64,000 nt of DNA, taken from Desulfogranum japonicum DSM 18378. Its GTDB lineage: Bacteria; Desulfobacterota; Desulfobulbia; Desulfobulbales; Desulfobulbaceae. The notes under the pieces are model-generated. The model saw only the letters and a program-made list of their open reading frames with translations. It was not told the DNA's origin and ran no database searches. The stretch is from assembly GCF_000429945.1 (NCBI RefSeq), contig NZ_AUCV01000026.1:1-64000 (forward strand). Reading direction: 5' to 3'. The first letter of the stretch is position 1, and every line of letters begins with the position of its first letter. The position numbers and the translations under genes were made by a program. Positions 17,223 to 25,258 of this stretch are shown here, piece by piece.

Positions 17223-18377
17223 CTATTTTCGAGCGTAAATCTGTCGTTCAGCCACGTGTATTTTTGGAGAATGGTAGAAGCTGTTAGCAGTCATGCTGTC
17301 GTTGTGATGAATTTGCCCGACATTGGTGTAACGTCTGCCCGGAGGCTTAAAAAGAGGGGTATCATCGGGAACGAGAGAGCTTTCGAGTTCATACAGGTTG
17401 AGCTTCAACTTTAAGCCGTACACTTGGTTTCTGTCTCCGTCATCATATGAAGTATCTTTCATATATAGCTCCATAGCTCCTACGTGTAATCCGGCATAAA
17501 GAGTAGAGCTAGTCTGCCCCATTTTATATGATCCTTTCAACAATCCTATGTTAGTTTTGTGTTGTAGTGATGCCTTTCCAGACATTCCCTGAATTACTTC
17601 ACTTTCAATATCATAATATCTGGCATAACTGATATGTTCGTAATCAACACCAAGATCAATTTTGAATCCATGAAGTAAATCAAGAGGGAGATTGTCCGTG
17701 CCCAAAGCAAGGTCAGCGCCTATAGCATGACTTTCCGTATCCCCAAAACCTCCAATAAGGTAGGTGTTGCGAAAGTGGTCTTGTGTGTCAGTATCATATA
17801 TCCCTGTTCGGAGAGACTGACCTGGTAACGAACTGTAGCTGTAAGCGATCGAAGCTTCCTTTACAAAGATATCTGAGTATGTGGTGCATCTGGCTGCAAA
17901 GCTGTTTTCATACACATGATCCTCACCATAACCAAGAGTATCAAATGTGCTACTTACGTTGGCGCCAAAAAGTCTATAGGTCACAAATAGCTCGCTGCCA
18001 ATATCAGGAATCAGGTGGGATATGCTGGTATTGAAGCGAATGTTGTTATCAGTGTCAATACGAGTCGTAAAGTAGCCAAAGCCTAAAAAGCCATTCCCTT
18101 GCGAAGAGAATAACTGGCCATAGCTGGTTCGTATACCGGCAGTAAAATAATCATCCTCTATGCTCTCGTTGCTTCTTTTTAACTTCCCGTTGAAACTAAA
18201 AACTTTGTAATCATTTTCCTGCGAATAAGAAAAAGTAGCTGGAGAAGGTTTCGACTTCTCGAGTGGGCCATAATAGTCAGTGAGCTGATTATTTATCCCT
18301 GTGGCGAGTATTGGAGAAGTTGGCAACAAGGTAAACATGCAAAAAAACAATCCCTGTTTCCAGTGTGAAAAAATCAT
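17223..18377 (-). CDS. Putative outer-membrane beta-barrel protein
   Basis: Protein of 384 aa with an N-terminal signal peptide (hydrophobic core GLFFCMFTLLPTSPILATG) and then many alternating hydrophobic/polar strands ending in aromatic residues, such as FLGFGYFTTRIDTDNNIRFNTSISHLI and NIGLLKGSYKMGQTSSTLYAGLHVGAM. It lacks the terminal phenylalanine usual for barrels: the last 40 residues are polar and end IYARK. The stop lies 6 bp from a MITE-like element, so the native C-terminus may have been altered. I do not recognise the family. Confidence 0.6.
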   Translation of the reverse strand: MIFSHWKQGLFFCMFTLLPTSPILATGINNQLTDYYGPLEKSKPSPATFSYSQENDYKVFSFNGKLKRSNESIEDDYFTAGIRTSYGQLFSSQGNGFLGFGYFTTRIDTDNNIRFNTSISHLIPDIGSELFVTYRLFGANVSSTFDTLGYGEDHVYENSFAARCTTYSDIFVKEASIAYSYSSLPGQSLRTGIYDTDTQDHFRNTYLIGGFGDTESHAIGADLALGTDNLPLDLLHGFKIDLGVDYEHISYARYYDIESEVIQGMSGKASLQHKTNIGLLKGSYKMGQTSSTLYAGLHVGAMELYMKDTSYDDGDRNQVYGLKLKLNLYELESSLVPDDTPLFKPPGRRYTNVGQIHHNDSMTANSFYHSPKIHVAERQIYARK

Positions 18378-18505
18378 AATAATACCTCACACATGTGTCA
18401 TGCATTTCTTTTTGAATACATTGTAGCGTTACTATTTGTGTGAAACCTTTGTGTTTTCATCGGCTCGCAAAATTTTCAGCATGCCTGCTGTGGTAGAGCA
18501 AGTAT

Positions 18506-18657
18506 TGTAACTGGTCACAGGTGCTTCAGATTTGTGCAAGCGCGGTTTTTCGCAGGTAAACGAAGACTCCGGGAGGCTATCTGTGCAGAAAACCGCGATC
18601 GTGCAAAGAGATAAGCGACCTGCGGGAGACTTCGTGGAGTTCCTGTGATCAGTTACC
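18506..18657. repeat. 152-bp palindromic element with GTTAC-type ends
   Basis: TGTAACTGGTCACAGG (18506-18521) and CCTGTGATCAGTTACC (18642-18657) are inverted repeats. Inside, three complementary arm pairs occur in interleaved order: CGCGGTTTT with AAAACCGCG, CGCAGGT with ACCTGCG, and CGAAG with CTTCG. Its end motif resembles the ends of the repeats at 15961 and 23283 and a short match at 42942-42961. Confidence 0.65.
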
Positions 18658-18798
18658 AAGTGTTTATAATTTGAAGGCTGTGTGCCAATATTGTATGCAT
18701 GCGCTGCTGAATAAGCTACAAAGTGCAGCTGTACGTATTTAAACTGTCGCCTTGGTCGTACGTTTTAAATACAATCTACAATTGGCGTGCCAGTTTGC

Positions 18799-18875
18799 AT
18801 GAAGGTGTGTGACAAAAAATGTAATGTGTTCTTGTGGGCGTGGGAATGAAGGTGTGTTAGGGAAAGTAATGTGTT
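18799..18875. repeat. Two-copy direct repeat
   Basis: Units 18799-18830 and 18846-18875 share ATGAAGGTGTGT at the left and GTAATGTGTT at the right, with a variable centre and a 15-bp spacer. Confidence 0.75.
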
Positions 18876-19079
18876 TGCAGTACGTTCGTGGTGATGTGCA
18901 GTTTTGTCAATATGATGTGTAGAAGCGGTGGCTATTCGTTGTTGATTTGAGCATGCTTAATAACCTGACAAAAAATGGCACTATTGGTGTAAAAAAATGG
19001 CACTATCAGGATCTTCAGTTCAGGTTTCCGGAAAATTGCGTGTCGAAACCTGGATTTTTGGTTTGACGCTGTCTCTTGT

Positions 19080-19115
19080 AATGGAGAGAGGGAGGGGGAT
19101 CTCCCTCTCTCCATT
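19080..19115. terminator. Perfect 15-bp hairpin downstream of the ZraP-like gene
   Basis: Bases 19080-19094 are fully complementary to 19101-19115 with a 6-nt loop, only 12 bp past the minus-strand stop of the ZraP-like gene. No T run follows on either strand. It may be an RNA-stabilising 3' structure or a terminator that does not rely on a U tract. Confidence 0.55.
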
Positions 19116-19126
19116 ATATTGCTTGT

Positions 19127-19573
19127 TTATTGAGCCTCTGTTGCCGGAGCGATCGTCTGAACCTTTTGGGAAATTTTGGTCTGCAGGTCGATAATTTGTT
19201 TTTCTAGTGCTCCGATTTGTTCAGGTGTGCTCTGTGGATTGCGGCGTGCTTCTCTTAAGTCAAATCGTTTGCTGTGGAGTTCTTTTCGTAGCGAGAGTGT
19301 TTCCTGAAAGAACTTTTGTTGGGTTGCGCTGTCCTGCCACATCATTGGCCTGGCATTTTGTCCAGAGTAGAAAGCGCATGATCCATTGCCCCGCATTCCA
19401 AATCCGCAACCCATTCCTCGCTGCCCCATCATATTTCCCTGGCCGATTTGATCGTTATAATAGCCACAAGCACCTTGTCCATGCCAGGAGTTCCAGCCAT
19501 GTCCTCCGCGAGCATAAGCGTATCCGGCGATGATGCAAAACCCTAAAGTTGCAGCAATTATAGTCTTTTTCAT
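19127..19573 (-). CDS. zraP: ZraP-like periplasmic metal-binding protein
   Basis: Protein of 148 aa with a signal peptide (MKKTIIAATLGFCIIAGYAYA). The mature N-terminal half is rich in Gly, His, Met and Cys (RGGHGWNSWHGQGACG, GMGCGFGMRGNGSC). The C-terminal half is a helical hairpin (FQETLSLRKELHSKRFDLREARRN...LEKQIIDLQTKISQKV) of the ZraP/CpxP-like heavy-metal resistance family. E. coli ZraP is a zinc-dependent periplasmic chaperone that represses ZraS. Here the glycine/cysteine-rich segment precedes the helices instead of following them. GGAGG precedes the ATG. It lies downstream of the sensor and regulator genes on the same strand. Confidence 0.85.
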   Translation of the reverse strand: MKKTIIAATLGFCIIAGYAYARGGHGWNSWHGQGACGYYNDQIGQGNMMGQRGMGCGFGMRGNGSCAFYSGQNARPMMWQDSATQQKFFQETLSLRKELHSKRFDLREARRNPQSTPEQIGALEKQIIDLQTKISQKVQTIAPATEAQ

Positions 19574-19630
19574 TGTCTATTCCTCCGATTAAGTGGATAT
19601 GAGTTTCGAACCTTGCGTTTGCTTTAGGAA

Positions 19631-19803
19631 TTTCACATAATATGCCAGAATATGAAAAAGATTGACTATGTGTTTATCTTTTTGATATTGTGTTGTTGTT
19701 TTACCTTTCAGGTGATTGCGTCGTAGCTCGAAGGCTACGGGCTGTCTAATAATTAGACAGTGGACTTTTAGTGAATGGCCTCGAGTGTCTCATACTTGGA
19801 CAC
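19631..19803 (-). promoter_or_regulatory. Sigma-54-like promoter and two activator palindromes upstream of zraP
   Basis: On the minus strand TGGCAT then GTGA (19631-19648) resembles a -24/-12 element, but the -12 GC is replaced by GA. Further upstream are CTGTCTAAT-A-ATTAGACAG (19742-19760), a perfect 9-1-9 palindrome, and GTGTC-N9-GACAC (19785-19803), with centres about 43 bp apart. Paired upstream sites fit binding of the adjacent sigma-54 activator. The assignment is inference. Confidence 0.5.
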
Positions 19804-19844
19804 CTGGAAATGTTGTGGACCGCAAGGGAGGAGGGTAAAACTTT

Positions 19845-21200
19845 TTACAAGTCATACTCCTTAATCTTGTTGAGCAATGTCTGTCTGGCGATACCGAGTT
19901 TTTTGGCTGTTTCACTTTTATTGTTATTGGTTAGGGCCAGGGTAGACCGAATGACTTCTCGCTCCATGTCGCGCAATGTGAACTGAGGATCATCTGGCTG
20001 ACTTATATTATCTGACAGGCTTTTCGGCACCATGTGTGTTGGCAGTTCACGGAAACTTACATACTCTCCCTGGCAGAGAATAACCGCTCGTTCGATAGTG
20101 TTTTCCAATTCTCGTATATTGCCCGGCCAGTTATACTGAGTTAAAATACTCAGCGCTTCAGGGTGGATTCCCTGGATGTCCTTTTTGTTTTTCTGAGCGT
20201 ATTTTCTGAGAAAATGATTGCAAAGCTCAGGTATATCCGTCGATCTTGAACGTAACGGAGGAAGCTCCACCGGAACTACTGAAAGACGGTAATATAGATC
20301 CTGTCTAAATAGTCCTTCACTGATCATGTCTTCCAGGTTTTTGTGTGTTGCAGCCAGAACCCGTACATCAACTTGTATGGTCGTGCTTCCGCCTAAACGT
20401 TCGAACTCACCTTCTTGGAGGACTCGAAGAATTTTAGCCTGGGTGGGCAGGCTCATGTCGCCAATTTCATCAAGGAATAATGTGCCACCGTTTGCCAGTT
20501 CGAATCTACCTTTCCTTTGCTTGTTTGCGCCGGTAAATGCTCCTGCTTCATGGCCAAACAGTTCGCTTTCGAGTAAGTTTTCGTTTAAGGCGGCGCAATT
20601 GAGTTTGATAAAGACATTATCTTTTCTCAGGCTGTTCTCGTGGAGCGCATTGGCGATAAGTTCTTTTCCTGTTCCTGATTCTCCGGTGATCAGTACAGTA
20701 GCGTCTGTTGGAGCAATGATTCTCAGGTTTTGAAAAAGATCCTGCATGCTGCTGCAGTTTCCTATTATATTTGAGAAGCTGAACTGCTCTCCAATTCTTT
20801 CTTTAAGTTGCCTGTTTTCCTGTTCGATTTGTTCGTAGGTCAGGGCTCGGTTGATTAATAGAAGTAATTCTTCTATGTCGATCGGTTTAGTAATGTAATC
20901 AAATGCGCCATTTTTCATTGCGCTGACAGCCTGTTTCACTGAAGAGAATGCTGTAAGTAGAATAACAGGTATGGTGTAGCCCTTTTTTTTAATGAGTTCC
21001 AGGGCTTCCAGTCCATCCATTCTTGCCATTTTTTGGTCCATGAGAATGAGGTGGGGTGCGTGTTTTTCAAGCATCGATAAAACCTGATCACCGTCATCAC
21101 ATTCAAAGATCCTGTAGGATTCCTGTTCAAGGTTTACTTTAAGCATTATACGGTGTGCCCGATCATCATCAACGAGAAGTATGGATGTTTGTGCAGTCAT
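19845..21200 (-). CDS. zraR: Sigma-54-dependent response regulator (ZraR/NtrC type)
   Basis: Protein of 451 aa. The receiver domain has D55 in LILMDQKM. A central AAA+ sigma-54 interaction domain shows Walker A GESGTGKE, the GAFTGA loop (GHEAGAFTGANKQRKGRFE), FLDEIGDM Walker B and the R-finger region. A Fis-type helix-turn-helix closes the protein (SETAKKLGIARQTLLNKIKEY). It is 2 nt downstream of its kinase and upstream of the ZraP-like gene, so it probably activates that gene, and perhaps its own operon, with sigma-54. Confidence 0.92.
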   Translation of the reverse strand: MTAQTSILLVDDDRAHRIMLKVNLEQESYRIFECDDGDQVLSMLEKHAPHLILMDQKMARMDGLEALELIKKKGYTIPVILLTAFSSVKQAVSAMKNGAFDYITKPIDIEELLLLINRALTYEQIEQENRQLKERIGEQFSFSNIIGNCSSMQDLFQNLRIIAPTDATVLITGESGTGKELIANALHENSLRKDNVFIKLNCAALNENLLESELFGHEAGAFTGANKQRKGRFELANGGTLFLDEIGDMSLPTQAKILRVLQEGEFERLGGSTTIQVDVRVLAATHKNLEDMISEGLFRQDLYYRLSVVPVELPPLRSRSTDIPELCNHFLRKYAQKNKKDIQGIHPEALSILTQYNWPGNIRELENTIERAVILCQGEYVSFRELPTHMVPKSLSDNISQPDDPQFTLRDMEREVIRSTLALTNNNKSETAKKLGIARQTLLNKIKEYDL

Positions 21201-21202
21201 AA

Positions 21203-22939
21203 TTATGCTTCCTGTGATGTGGTCGGGAGAATGAAGGAGATGGTTGTGCCGTGTCCATGCGTCGACGTTACCTCAAATCTGCCGTGATGTTGCTCGATGA
21301 TTTGGTGACTGATGGCCAGCCCAAGGCCTGTTCCGCTTTTATGTGTTGTGTAGAAGGGGTCAAACATATGCAGTTGTTCTTCTCTGGTCATTCCTTTACC
21401 ATTATCTTTAATTTTGACTACTACGGTATTTTCCTGATGCTGGATCTGTATGCTGATGGTGCCTTTGTTGTTGCATGCACAAGTGGCGTTGCGGAGGAGA
21501 TTGAGTAGCACCTGAAGGATCATATTTTGGTCGCCTTGCATATGGACAACCGGGACATCTTGAAACACAAACTGTATGGAATCGTCTGGGACAGACTGAC
21601 GAGCAAACAGTATGGCCTTTTTTACTAGGTTGTTTAAGTTAAACAATTTGATTTCAGGTGGTTGTTGGCGTGCAAATTGTAACAGGGCTGAAACGTTATG
21701 ATTAATACGGTCAACCTCCTGAATCATGAGTTCTGCATATTCTTTTCCATTACTATCTGGGGCACTGTGACGGCCAAAGTATTGTGCGAATCCGCGTAAT
21801 GTTCCAAGGGGGTTTCGGATTTCGTGAGCTATGCCAGCAGCCATTTTCCCCAGGGCACTCATGCGGCGAGATCGTTCTAGTTGTTGTTCCATTTCCTGTA
21901 TCAGGGTAATGTCATTGAGAATGTAGACTGTACCTATCTCTAGCATTTCAGAATTATATAGATGGGAAGCTTGAATGGTCAGGGTCAGCGGTTTCTTGCC
22001 TTCTTTTGCAGGATAAAAAATAAAGGAATGACTGAAGGGCGGACTGTCGATTTGCAATCCATCCCCCAGGTTACCAAGTGATGGATCGGTAATGCATTTG
22101 TTTGTTAAATCTTTGTATTGAACTCCAGTGATCTGTTCTGCATTTCTATTCATGAAAAGTATAGTGTTATCATTGTCAACAGTCATTAGGCCAGCAGGCA
22201 TACTCTCTACGAGATGATTTGTGTATACATGCATGGCATTGAGTGATTTTTTTGTTGATTGCATACTTTGATAGAGGTAGACAAAGTAGAGCCCTGCGCA
22301 CCCAAGCAAAAAGAGTATCGCTCCCATAAACAGAGAGTGGTAAATGCCTTGCCGTATAGTCTGGAGATATTTATCTGTTTGCAGGCCCAGTTCGATAGTG
22401 AGTTCTTGAGTGGCCTGATTCTGCTGGGCGTGCATCCCCATCCCCATGCCTCTGCCCAGCATCCTGTGATGATGACCTGCAAAAGGTCTCGGGTGAAAAG
22501 GGCGGGTGATGATAATCTGGTTAGAAGCTTTGCTGGGCGGTAAGATGTGAAGGGGGAGTTTATCGTCTGTGTTTTGTGTAATGCCATCGGTAAGCGTGCC
22601 AATCTGGGCTAATATGTTACCTTTGTCATCCGATATTCGTATAAAAGTTATATCTTCATCGCCCTGATACTCATTAAGCAGAGAGACCAATATAGAGGAT
22701 GAGTTTTGATTTCTCCTGTACCCGGCTCTTGAACCAGCTTCAAGTGAGCGAATAATGGTCAGCGCCTTATCATTGACATACTGAATCATGCCGTCTCTAT
22801 TCCGCTTGATATTTTGAATAGTGTTTAATGATAAGAGCGTGGCAAGAAGGAGAACTGCCAAAAGAAGGCCGATGCTTATCTTGGAAAATTGAAATACTGG
22901 GTTGCTGTTTTTCGTATGGCTTGCGAAGAATCGATGCAT
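21203..22939 (-). CDS. zraS: Membrane sensor histidine kinase (ZraS type)
   Basis: Protein of 578 aa. Transmembrane segments lie at about 20-40 and 203-223 and enclose a periplasmic sensor domain. That domain contains a His/Met/Gly-rich loop (about 149-170: FHPRPFAGHHHRM then GRGMGMGMH), a plausible metal site. A PAS domain (about 240-345) follows, then HisKA with H372 (AGIAHEIRNPLG) and an HATPase domain with N box, DNGKGM and GTGLGLAIS. It is the first gene of a kinase-regulator pair on the minus strand, with a ZraP-like effector downstream. The metal specificity (Zn, Cu or other) cannot be read from the sequence. Confidence 0.9.
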   Translation of the reverse strand: MHRFFASHTKNSNPVFQFSKISIGLLLAVLLLATLLSLNTIQNIKRNRDGMIQYVNDKALTIIRSLEAGSRAGYRRNQNSSSILVSLLNEYQGDEDITFIRISDDKGNILAQIGTLTDGITQNTDDKLPLHILPPSKASNQIIITRPFHPRPFAGHHHRMLGRGMGMGMHAQQNQATQELTIELGLQTDKYLQTIRQGIYHSLFMGAILFLLGCAGLYFVYLYQSMQSTKKSLNAMHVYTNHLVESMPAGLMTVDNDNTILFMNRNAEQITGVQYKDLTNKCITDPSLGNLGDGLQIDSPPFSHSFIFYPAKEGKKPLTLTIQASHLYNSEMLEIGTVYILNDITLIQEMEQQLERSRRMSALGKMAAGIAHEIRNPLGTLRGFAQYFGRHSAPDSNGKEYAELMIQEVDRINHNVSALLQFARQQPPEIKLFNLNNLVKKAILFARQSVPDDSIQFVFQDVPVVHMQGDQNMILQVLLNLLRNATCACNNKGTISIQIQHQENTVVVKIKDNGKGMTREEQLHMFDPFYTTHKSGTGLGLAISHQIIEQHHGRFEVTSTHGHGTTISFILPTTSQEA

Positions 22940-23471
22940 GAGAGATAAGGAGCGTTTGTCAACAAATGGTGGGTGGATAAGGGCATATTCCTTTAGGATG
23001 AATTATATATGCAGTTACGCCACAGTGTGCACCAAAAATTCCCGGAAAAAATATATTCATCTAAAAATTTGCAATATATTGAATAATGCAGGGGGCGTAT
23101 TCAGTTTCTCGCTGAAAATATCGTAACTCTTCACAAGGGAAACAGATAAACTTGAAGCTCCTCCTGTATATGTGACTAGTTACAGGGGGCCTGAGATTTT
23201 CGTAATAAGGCTGGCGCAGCGTATTGGATTATACCTAAGCCATGCTGATCTCGGAAAGATCAAGAGCACTGTGAGCCGTTACATAATATCAAAGATTTCG
23301 TCTTTACATGGCCCGTATTTCGTCCTGTTCGGTTGTCAGCAGCGGTCATGCCTGTTGCGAGATATGGCGCGAAATGTATTTGGCGAGGTTCTGATCTTGA
23401 AAAAGAACATGACCTTGTTGTCTTTTGCGCACAAATGTGTGCATACAACGTGATATTGGGGGGGAAGGGGG
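22940..23471. other. Divergent spacer between zraS and the enoyl-CoA hydratase gene
   Basis: About 530 bp with no convincing gene. It carries GTTAC-ended repeat copy B at 23178-23283. The remaining sequence presumably contains both divergent promoters, but no strong box pair is evident. Confidence 0.55.
23178..23283 (+). repeat. GTTAC-ended dispersed repeat, copy B
   Basis: A 106-bp segment from AGTTACAGGG to GTGAGCCGTTACA, matched throughout by the reverse complement of 15961-16065. GTTACA occurs at both of its ends in the same orientation. Confidence 0.75.
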
Positions 23472-24212
23472 ATGCTGCAAGTTAAACCACATGACGGCTA
23501 TATCGTGATTCAGTTGGACAATGGCATTCCCAATGCCTTGGGGATCGATGTCATTTTGCAACTTGATGCTCTACTGGATCGGGTTAAAAAGGAAAAGGTG
23601 CCGTTGGTATTGACAGGCAACGCAAAGTTCTTTTCAATGGGATTACATTTACCTGAAATAATTGGGTATAATCCAGAAGAGTTTACACATTTTATTTCCA
23701 GTTTCGAACAACTTGTTCACTCTCTGTATACTTTGCCCGTTCCTGTAGTCTGTGCCATGGAAGGGCATGCTGTAGCCGGAGGTGCAATATTGGCATTAGC
23801 TTGCGATATGCGAATTGGGGCTGATGGAGCTAAAAAATTTGGGTGCAATGAGGCTCAGCTTGGAGTGCCGGTCCCCTTTTTGCCATCAATGCTGGTAAGA
23901 CAGATTGTTTCTGATGCTATGGCAAACAGATTGTTGTACCGAGGGGACATCCTTTCCTTTAAAGATGCCCATGGGTGTGGACTTCTCGACGACCTGGTTA
24001 CAGCACCAGAGATTATAGCTACTGCTGGTAAAGTCGTTTGCCAGATGGTTCCAGAGAACATGCAGGCTTTTTCTGTTATGAAAGCAATTCGAACAGCGTG
24101 TATCAGTGAACAATTTCATAAGCATAACAAAGAATTTACCCACAATTTTGTCCAATGCTGGTTTCAAAAGGCGAGCCAGGAGTTAATCCGCAAAGCTGCT
24201 CAAAAGTTTTAA
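23472..24212 (+). CDS. Enoyl-CoA hydratase/isomerase family protein
   Basis: Crotonase-fold protein of 246 aa. The oxyanion-hole segments are recognisable: GNAKFFSMGLHL (about 49-60) and MEGHAVAGGAILALACDMRIG (about 97-117). The usual second catalytic glutamate region reads GCNEAQLGVPVPFLPS. The C-terminus is helical. The exact substrate cannot be inferred. It is a single gene preceded by a GGGGGAAGGGGG ribosome-binding stretch and followed by a 1-kb spacer. Roles in fatty-acid or acyl-CoA turnover are possible. Confidence 0.88.
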   Translation: MLQVKPHDGYIVIQLDNGIPNALGIDVILQLDALLDRVKKEKVPLVLTGNAKFFSMGLHLPEIIGYNPEEFTHFISSFEQLVHSLYTLPVPVVCAMEGHAVAGGAILALACDMRIGADGAKKFGCNEAQLGVPVPFLPSMLVRQIVSDAMANRLLYRGDILSFKDAHGCGLLDDLVTAPEIIATAGKVVCQMVPENMQAFSVMKAIRTACISEQFHKHNKEFTHNFVQCWFQKASQELIRKAAQKF

Positions 24213-24382
24213 TTGTTAGGTGAATCCTGCAGATGTAGAGCCATAGTTGCGGGTCAAGTATTGTGTGAGGCTTGTATCTTTCAAGTCAACATGCACAATT
24301 ATTTTGAAAAGCAATCTCAGAATGTATTTTTCCCAGGCTTGAGGTAGCATTAGGAAAAGAATCCTTCCAAGATGAGACGTAA

Positions 24383-24543
24383 GAGGCCAGGAAAATAATA
24401 AATATCCTAAAATTGTGTAGGATATCGGTTAGGTAACCTTGTTGCGTTAATGGTTCCATACTGGTCGTATTGAGCCATTGATACGACGACCTTACCGAGT
24501 TGAGAGACAGGCAAAATAGGATAATTTATTTTTTTCGTGACCC
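24383..24543 (+). mobile_element. MITE-like palindromic element, copy 3 (full length)
   Basis: A 161-bp copy running from GAGGCCAGGAAAATAAT to TTTCGTGACCC. The central palindrome runs from about GCGTTAATGG to CCATTGATACG. It is flanked by TAA on both sides (24380-24382 and 24544-24546). It lies in the spacer between the enoyl-CoA hydratase gene and nuoA. Confidence 0.85.
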
Positions 24544-25144
24544 TAAAGCACAGCCGTTAAGCGAAACATCTTGATCTTAGGAAAGAACCATTCTCGGTCT
24601 GGCCCTATGGCTCATAACTTCAAAAGTTATTGCTTTCATGCGGCTTGGTTCAGCGGTCAATCTTGTAGACCACTGTACTGTTTTGGTGGTAGGTGTTTCT
24701 TGAACACAGGAAGGCTTGGGGCAAAAGGTTACGCAGGAGGGGTTACTTGTGTCAATATTACTCATTTTTGATTGTGTTTAACTTGCTGGAATTAAATGTT
24801 ATACGTAATTGGTTTAGCTGATAGACGAATTCCTGAAAGTAAAGGCTGGTCGTGTCTTTAAAGCGTGCCATTTGCAATCTGTGCTAACTAGGCCAATATA
24901 GGTATTCCTTTTGTAACGCCCTGAAAGTCTCCCTCTGTTAAATATCAGTTCTACGAATATTTTAAATCATTTGAATAAATATAAGGCATAGTGTTTGCCT
25001 GCGCAAGTACATTGCCCTAATTATCCATGGAGAGAAGGTGTTGGGATGTGGTTTCTGCACATTATGCATAAAATGCACATTGCTGCACGTGTGGAATTCA
25101 ATAGACCAATGAGCTTGAAGTAATTGGAAAAATACTATTTTTCC

Positions 25145-25173
25145 TTGACAGATGGTTAGCGGCTCGGTAATGA
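25145..25173 (+). promoter_or_regulatory. Candidate nuo operon promoter
   Basis: A perfect TTGACA (25145-25150) lies 17 bp from TAATGA (25168-25173), a weak -10 box, about 85 bp before nuoA. Three TGCAC motifs at 25056-25088 lie just upstream and could be an activator site. Confidence 0.35.
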
Positions 25174-25258
25174 ATAGCCGTTCATTTTATAACTTTAGTA
25201 TGGGCTGATTTTTCCTGATTGGTCCGGAGTTATTCACACACAGGGAGAGGTTGACGCA

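Larger units (their letters stand above)
18378..19126. other. 750-bp spacer rich in palindromes and short repeats
   Basis: No convincing gene. It contains a 152-bp palindromic element (18506-18657), an inverted pair of GTATTTAAA-type arms near 18729 and 18757, two tandem copies of a 30-bp unit (18799-18875), two copies of AAAAATGGCACTAT (about 18970 and 18993), and a perfect 15-bp hairpin (19080-19115). The 75-residue open frame on the minus strand at 18432-18659 lies mostly inside the palindromic element and is probably not a gene. Confidence 0.6.
24213..25258. other. 1-kb spacer upstream of the nuo operon
   Basis: It contains MITE-like copy 3 (24383-24543) and a 200-bp stretch (24571-24771) open on both strands but without ribosome-binding sites. 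Three TGCAC motifs (25056, 25074, 25084) follow, then a candidate nuo promoter (25145-25173). The open frames at 24571-24771 look like a decayed fragment or chance and are not called. Confidence 0.55.

Noticed and set aside
18432-18659. 75-aa minus-strand frame in the 18.4-18.7 kb spacer
   Set aside because: Most of it lies within the palindromic element at 18506-18657, so the frame is better explained by the repeat than by a gene.
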